From Actinobacteria bacterium UBA5176 (GTDB lineage Bacteria; Actinomycetota; UBA4738), in the NCBI GenBank assembly GCA_002413305.1, contig DHWS01000134.1:474-10092 (forward strand): a stretch of DNA of 9,619 nt. The letters run 5' to 3'. Below, in pieces: positions 6,172-9,619 of this stretch. The notes under the pieces are model-generated. The model did not search any database, was not told the origin of the DNA, and worked only from the letters and a program-made list of their open reading frames with translations. A program made the translations under genes and the position numbers. Within the stretch, counting starts at the first letter, position 1. Every line of letters begins with the position of its first letter.

Positions 6172-6495
6172 ATGCCGCGGTGTCCAGTTTGTGAGTCGTT
6201 CCAAGTCGTGGTCGTCATCAGCCCTTGGTCCAGGGCATGGTGTGATGGTTGCGGGGCGCGCTGGATCCAGGAAGGCTGCGAGCAACGCGCAATCATGCGC
6301 GAGCCGGTCGCCCTTGCTGGACGCCTCGATCGGGCTTCGCTGCCGGTAAGCGCGGGCCTCTCGGTTCCCCGGTCTCACGAAGGTGGTAGCGGGCTGTGGC
6401 CGGACAAAGCCAGGGCACTGGCATCCTCTGGGCAGTTGTGGAGAGCATCCGAGCCCGACGTCGCCAGGGTTCCGATATGGGAAATGGTGGCTTGA
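6172..6495 (+). CDS. Small zinc-ribbon protein, unknown function
   Basis: A 107-residue frame with a strong binding site: GGAGG at 6162-6166, five bases before the ATG. It begins MPRCPVCESFQ and contains C4-x2-C7 and C24-x2-C27 in WCDGCGARW, a complete four-Cys zinc ribbon within the first 30 residues. The remaining ~75 residues have no recognisable motif and less regular composition, so the functional protein may be mainly the ribbon. The stop TGA (6493-6495) overlaps the ATG of the next small frame by one base. Such ribbons occur in DNA-, RNA- and protein-binding factors; the specific role cannot be told. Confidence 0.5.
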   Translation: MPRCPVCESFQVVVVISPWSRAWCDGCGARWIQEGCEQRAIMREPVALAGRLDRASLPVSAGLSVPRSHEGGSGLWPDKARALASSGQLWRASEPDVARVPIWEMVA

Positions 6496-6731
6496 TGATT
6501 GCGGCAGAGCGGGGGATCACCAAGCCTCGACACATCGACCTCGGTCCGGGGACACCGAACACGGTGGCCGGCGTGCCGATGCTCCACATCGAGATACCCC
6601 CCCGGGGTCGGAAGTCGTCCCAGGGCCCAGAAGCGAGACAAGCGTTTCGACGTGGAGGAATCGTCCACGGCAGCGGCCGAGGTGATGTAGCAAACGAAGA
6701 AGAATGGATGGACCCTTGCCGCCGGTCCTGA
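6495..6731 (+). CDS. Small ORF coupled to the zinc-ribbon gene, unknown function
   Basis: A 78-residue frame whose ATG overlaps the preceding stop in a TGATG arrangement, with GGTGG at 6486-6490 as binding site. That is a common sign of translational coupling. The N-terminal half, MIAAERGITKPRHIDLGPGT followed by PNTVAGVPMLHIEIPPRG, has high third-position GC and looks coding; the C-terminal half is polar and less convincing. No family, membrane segment or signal peptide is recognised. It could be a chance frame, but the overlap favours a real gene. Confidence 0.35.
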   Translation: MIAAERGITKPRHIDLGPGTPNTVAGVPMLHIEIPPRGRKSSQGPEARQAFRRGGIVHGSGRGDVANEEEWMDPCRRS

Positions 6732-6864
6732 GCATCCTTAGTGAGTGTGAACGCCTGACGTGGCGCCGGGCCTCCGGCAGAGAGGGCGACGCCTAAGCGA
6801 GGCGCAGGCTGCGGTCAAGGTTCGGCGCGGAGAGGAGTCAGTGGCCGACATGGGAGGAGATCTC

Positions 6865-7281
6865 GTGGCCAACAAGGGTGATCGCATCGTCGTCAACGCC
6901 CCGCGAGTAGGTGGGACCCCCCGGGAGGGGGAGATCATCGAGGTGATCGAGGGGGATCTTCGGGTCCGATACCGGATCCGGTGGGGGGACGGACACGAGA
7001 GCCTGTTTGCCCCCGGAGCCGGGACGGCCAGGATCGAGCCCGCCCACTTGAAGCGGAAGGCCGGCTCGAAGGGAACCGAGCCCAGGAAGTCGCCTGCCAG
7101 GGCGTCGACGCCAACGAAGACCGTGCCCAAGAAGACCGCGACCGGGAAGCTTCCCGCGAAGACAGCCAGGGCCGAGAGGTCGACGGCCAAGTCGACGGCC
7201 AAGGAGTCGAGAGCCACGAAGGCGACTGCGACCACACCGAGGGCGAAGTCGGCGACGCCGAGGCCAAGCGGCAGGAGGTAA
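6865..7281 (+). CDS. DUF1918 domain protein with Lys/Ala/Thr-rich histone-like tail
   Basis: 138 residues from a GTG at 6865, chosen because GGAGGAGA at 6853-6860 precedes it at the right distance; in-frame upstream starts at 6850 and 6841 lack such a site. Residues 4-60 are a DUF1918 domain: KGDRIVV, VGGTPREGEIIEV, then YRIRWGDGHESLFAPG and IEPAHL, a small SH3-like beta fold common in actinobacteria, of unknown role. Normal members are about 60-70 residues. Here residues 62-138 add a tail almost entirely of Lys, Ala, Thr, Ser, Pro and Arg, with STAK repeats, like histone H1 or the basic tails of mycobacterial nucleoid proteins, suggesting nucleic-acid binding. A kinase-like gene follows after 13 bases. 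Domain call is firm; the DNA-binding role is inferred. Confidence 0.82.
   Translation: MANKGDRIVVNAPRVGGTPREGEIIEVIEGDLRVRYRIRWGDGHESLFAPGAGTARIEPAHLKRKAGSKGTEPRKSPARASTPTKTVPKKTATGKLPAKTARAERSTAKSTAKESRATKATATTPRAKSATPRPSGRR
7179..7202 (+). repeat. Perfect 12-bp tandem duplication in the basic tail
   Basis: GTCGACGGCCAA occurs twice back to back (7179-7190 and 7191-7202), in phase and encoding S-T-A-K twice. Perfect identity at the DNA level indicates recent slippage duplication, so tail length is probably variable between strains. Confidence 0.85.
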
Positions 7282-7294
7282 AGGAGCATCGCCG

Positions 7295-7779
7295 ATGAGA
7301 GGGGCCGCCATCCCGTCTATCTGATCGGGCCCTCCTCGGTCGGTAAGTCCGACCTTGCCGAGGCGGTCGCGCTCGAGCTCGGCGTCAAGAGCCGCGACTC
7401 CGACCACGAGCTCAAAGAGCCCGGCCTGCGGGACTGGTCGAAGGTTCGGTCGTGGCTCGATGCGCTCGATGGGGCGGCGGTCATCGTGGACATCGGGGCC
7501 GGCACCCAGGACGCGTGCGCCGATGAGCTCACGGTCTATCTGGGGGAGCGCCGGGACCGCGTGATCCTCGTCATCGATGATCCGCACGCTGCGTTCGCCC
7601 GGAACGTGTCCGAGGGTCATCGGACGGAGGGTGAATGGGAGAACTATCGCCAGGTGGAGATCGAGCGCCGCGTGGATCTGTACTCCCTGGCTTCCGTAGT
7701 CATCGACTTTCGGGCGATCAGGCCGAGAGTGGCTCCTGCCGCCCTCGCCTCGGTCGCCCGCCGTCTCATCGGAGGGTGA
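7295..7779 (+). pseudogene. Shikimate-kinase-like P-loop kinase gene, one base short near its start
   Basis: The main frame encodes HPVYLIGPSSVGKSDLAEAV, with a Walker A motif (GPSSVGKS), a following D-x-D (RDSDHE), a VILVIDDP strand and a C-terminal helix ending VARRLIGG. The layout resembles shikimate/gluconate-type kinases at about 160 residues. This frame has no ATG, GTG or TTG before the P-loop. The only good start, ATG at 7295 with AAGGAG eight bases upstream, is in a different frame and stops at 7322. Adding one G to the G4 run just after it (7301-7304) joins them as MRGGRHPVYLIGPSSVGKS. As written, translation could only begin at an internal GTG (7486), losing the ATP site. It may be a real mutation or a base-call error. 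It lies in an operon with the DUF1918 gene; the phosphorylated substrate is unknown. Confidence 0.7.
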
Positions 7780-7809
7780 AGACGCCCTCGATGGCCCGGG
7801 GCCCCGGCT

Positions 7810-8739
7810 TTGCTGTTCGAGAGCACCAACTCGGGCACTGTTGCATTGGTCGTCACGCCCCGTCTTACCACCGTGGCCCGGTTCCGGGCCGAGAACGCCG
7901 CGCTCCTCGAGGGGCTGTTCGTCCAGGCCCTCCGGTTGTGTGCGGAGGCCGGGCTCATCCAGGTGGGCATGGTGGCCCTGGACGGCAAGCGGGTTAAGGC
8001 CAACGCGTCCATGGCCGCCAACAGGACCGGCTCTGCCATCGAGGAGGAGGTCAAAGCCATCCTGGCCGAGGCCGCCGCGACCGACGCCACCGAGGACGCC
8101 GTCCACGGGCAGGCTCGGGGGGACGAGCTGCCCCGGGCCCTGGCCGATCGACGGAGCCGGTTGCACCGCCTCCGCCAGGCCAGGGCCCACCTGGAGGCCG
8201 AGGAGCAGGCCCGGCTGGATGCCCACGCAGAGCGCATGGAGAAGCGGGAGGCCACGGAGACCCAGCGGGGCACGCGGCTCCGGGGCCGCAAGCCCTCCCC
8301 GCCCTCCCCGAGCAAGGAGCCCCAGGCCAACGTGAGCGACCCGGACTCCAAGATCATGAAGACCCATCACGGGTTCATCCAGGGCTACAACGGGCAGGCC
8401 CTGGTCACCGAGCATCAGATCGTCATCGCCACCGACCTCACCAACGACCAGGCCGACACCCGGCTGCTGCACCCCATGCTCTCCCAGGCCACGGCCAACC
8501 TCCGAGCGGTCGGGGTGCGCCAGGGGATCGGGGTCCTGGTCGCGGACGCCGGCTACTACTCCGACGCCAGCGTGGGCGCCGAGACGCCCGGCGGTCCCGA
8601 GCTGCTGATCGCCACTGCCAAGGGGTGGAAGGAGCGCAAGGCAGCCGAGGCCCATCCTCCCCGGGGCAGGATCCCCGGGTCGTTCACCACCCGGCAGCGC
8701 ATGGGGCGCAAGCTCCGGCCAGAGGGCTTTTCGTGTTGA
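7810..8739 (+). mobile_element. IS1182-family transposase fragment, both ends missing
   Basis: An open frame of about 300 residues matches the middle of IS1182-type DDE transposases. TTVARFRAENAALLEGLF is followed by VALDGKRVKANAS with the first catalytic Asp, a coiled-coil Glu/Arg-rich linker, DPDSKIMKTHHGFIQGYNGQ, then LVADAGYYSD with the second catalytic Asp, and a terminal RMGRKLR. The N-terminal domain before the ARFR motif and everything after RKLR are absent, including the region that carries the third acidic residue, so it is inactive. After RKLR only six unrelated residues precede a TGA at 8737-8739. No terminal inverted repeats or target duplication are visible. Over the retained part the frame is intact, so loss may be recent or caused by rearrangement. 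The left edge is approximate. Confidence 0.85.
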
Positions 8740-8888
8740 CCGTCCCTGACCGTGGATGACCAGTTTCTGCCGTCCGTTGTGGCACGACCGCCTCATCCGG
8801 GGATGGGAGGACGGCCGAGACGGTCGATCAGTTGAAGGACCTGGCCCTCCCTCCTCAAGAACCACGCGGGTTACGGTGAGAGGCGCGG

Positions 8889-9180
8889 GTGAACGTGGGA
8901 ACGTGGGAGGGACCCGACCGACCGGCCGACCGGGGACTAGAGACGGAGGGTTTGAGACTGCGGGCGTCGGCCTTTCGACGGATCGCACCGATCCTGCTCC
9001 CTTTGGCGATGCGACGAGCCCGCCGGGACAGATCCGGGCCCTCCCTGATCGTCCTGCGGAGTCTCTTCCTGGCCACCGTGGCGGAGCTGATCGTGTTCGG
9101 TGTCATCCTGTGGCTCGTCCGTCCGCGGAGCACCACGCATCAGCCTTGGTTCGTCTATCTCCTGGCCGCGGACTTCTGCC
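8889..9180 (+). pseudogene. 5' part of a small membrane-protein gene, cut at a junction
   Basis: One frame is convincingly coding from about 8955 to 9180, with a basic segment (MRRARRDRSGPS), a long hydrophobic helix (FLATVAELIVFGVILWLV) and the start of a second helix (WFVYLLAAD). It then loses sense at about 9170-9180, where a different frame takes over with an unrelated protein. Possible starts are GTG at 8889, TTG at 8952 and ATG at 9009; none has a good binding site. If read on, the frame stops at 9507-9509 after low-quality Arg/Pro-rich sequence. The original gene probably encoded a two- or four-helix protein of unknown function. An exact 8-bp tandem duplication (AACGTGGG) at 8892-8907 and GACCG-rich simple sequence at 8914-8933 lie near its beginning. 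Confidence 0.5.
8892..8933 (+). repeat. Tandem AACGTGGG pair and GACCG-rich simple sequence
   Basis: AACGTGGG is present twice in direct contact (8892-8899, 8900-8907). Eight bases further on comes a CCGACCGACCGGCCGACCGG tract (8914-8933). Short simple repeats of this kind are slippage-prone and mark a low-complexity edge before the membrane-protein fragment. Confidence 0.7.
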
Positions 9181-9619
9181 TGGCGCCCCGTCGCCTGGAT
9201 CGCGGCGGCTGGACTCGCCGGCTGGGTCCTGGGCAGTGCGTTTGCCCCCGGCAGGACCGCTGGCGGGACCTCGACCAACCCGTTCGGCATCGGGGGCGCG
9301 GCGGGGAGCGTCTTTCAGTTCCTCCGAGGTGGTCTCGGCCTCGTGCTGATCGCCGGCGTCGCGGCCATCGCATCGCTCGTGGTTCGGTACCGGCGGGCGC
9401 CGCCGGTGGAGCGCGAGCAGTTGAAGTGGCTCGTCTACGCTGCGGCCCTCGTCGGCTTGGCCCTCCTCGTCCAAGGGTTCATCCCGCCGAGCGTTGCCTC
9501 GAGCACTGAGGCCACGAACATCGAGAACGCGATCGGGACCGCGGCATTCGCGTTCGTCCCGATCGCCATCGGCATCGCCGTCTTCAAGTACCGCCTGTAC
9601 GACATCGACGTCGTCATCA
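9169..9619 (+). CDS. Multi-TM sensor-kinase-like protein, N-terminus missing and 3' end beyond the window
   Basis: From about 9169 the frame reads RTSAWRPVAWIAAAGLAGWV, then NPFGIGG, a hydrophobic helix, VVRYRRAPPVEREQLKWLVY, and finally IAVFKYRLYDIDVVI at the edge. The order WRPVAW, NPFG, R(F/Y)RRA-x-x-(V)ER-x-QLKW, (F/Y)RLYDID-(V/L)-VI is typical of the membrane sensor region of a large actinobacterial family of histidine kinases and related signalling proteins; a kinase or cyclase domain would follow outside the window. The usual preceding part, three or more helices and an LFPDGR motif, is absent: upstream sequence in this frame is not coding-like, and a stop lies at about 9088. The nearest in-frame start, GTG at 9100, would only add meaningless residues. 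The gene is therefore 5'-truncated at the junction with the upstream fragment. Confidence 0.75.

Noticed and set aside
8830..8879. Short TAETVDQLKDLA-like peptide resembling the start of a SHOCT domain
   Set aside because: It lasts about a dozen residues, lacks the conserved GxLTxEEF half and any start codon, and is too short to separate from chance.
6838..8988. A 716-residue open frame on the minus strand across the DUF1918, kinase and transposase genes
   Set aside because: It is the antisense shadow of plus-strand genes with high third-position GC. It has Gly/Arg/Pro/Leu-rich composition and no domain, and the plus frames carry clear motifs (DUF1918, P-loop, IS1182 DDE).

Overview
The window is very GC-rich with strong third-position GC bias. 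It carries gene types typical of Actinomycetota: a DUF1918 protein, a SigE-like ECF sigma fragment with a one-TM partner, a DedA-PAP2 fusion, an IS1182-type transposase and the N-terminal membrane region of a sensor-kinase-like protein. The likely source is an actinobacterium, possibly uncultured, or a related high-GC lineage. Taxonomy is inferred from gene types and base composition only.

Layout. (1) 1-84 is the 3' end of a hydrolase gene. (2) 409-~2130 is a plus-strand cassette: an extremely Asp-rich 105-residue repeat peptide with a leader-like N-terminus, a JmjC/ROX-type cupin oxygenase, and the 5' remnant of a sucrase/ferredoxin-like gene that once appears to have overlapped the oxygenase stop codon. 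(3) 4383-2250 is a minus-strand operon: a truncated sigma factor, a frameshifted one-TM partner and an intact DedA-PAP2 membrane protein. (4) 4390-5543 holds an Mth938-family protein and a TauE/SafE permease, divergent from region 3. (5) 5544-6731 is gene-poor, with two small zinc-ribbon ORFs, one of them coupled to a second small ORF. (6) 6865-7779 is a DUF1918 protein with a histone-like basic tail, followed by a P-loop kinase gene lacking one base near its start. (7) 7810-8739 is an IS1182-like transposase fragment missing both ends. (8) 8889-9619 joins two unrelated membrane-protein genes out of frame and runs off the window.

Two things stand out. First, the Asp-rich peptide and the oxygenase look like a substrate-enzyme pair, and with the redox-protein remnant suggest an undescribed peptide-modification cassette. 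Second, the window has an unusual density of broken genes. Three of the breaks are repaired by adding a single G/C, two of them in G homopolymers. That fits either a decaying accessory region or systematic base-loss errors in the assembly. Intact-looking genes are the Asp-rich peptide, the oxygenase, DedA-PAP2, Mth938, TauE, the zinc-ribbon ORF pair and DUF1918.
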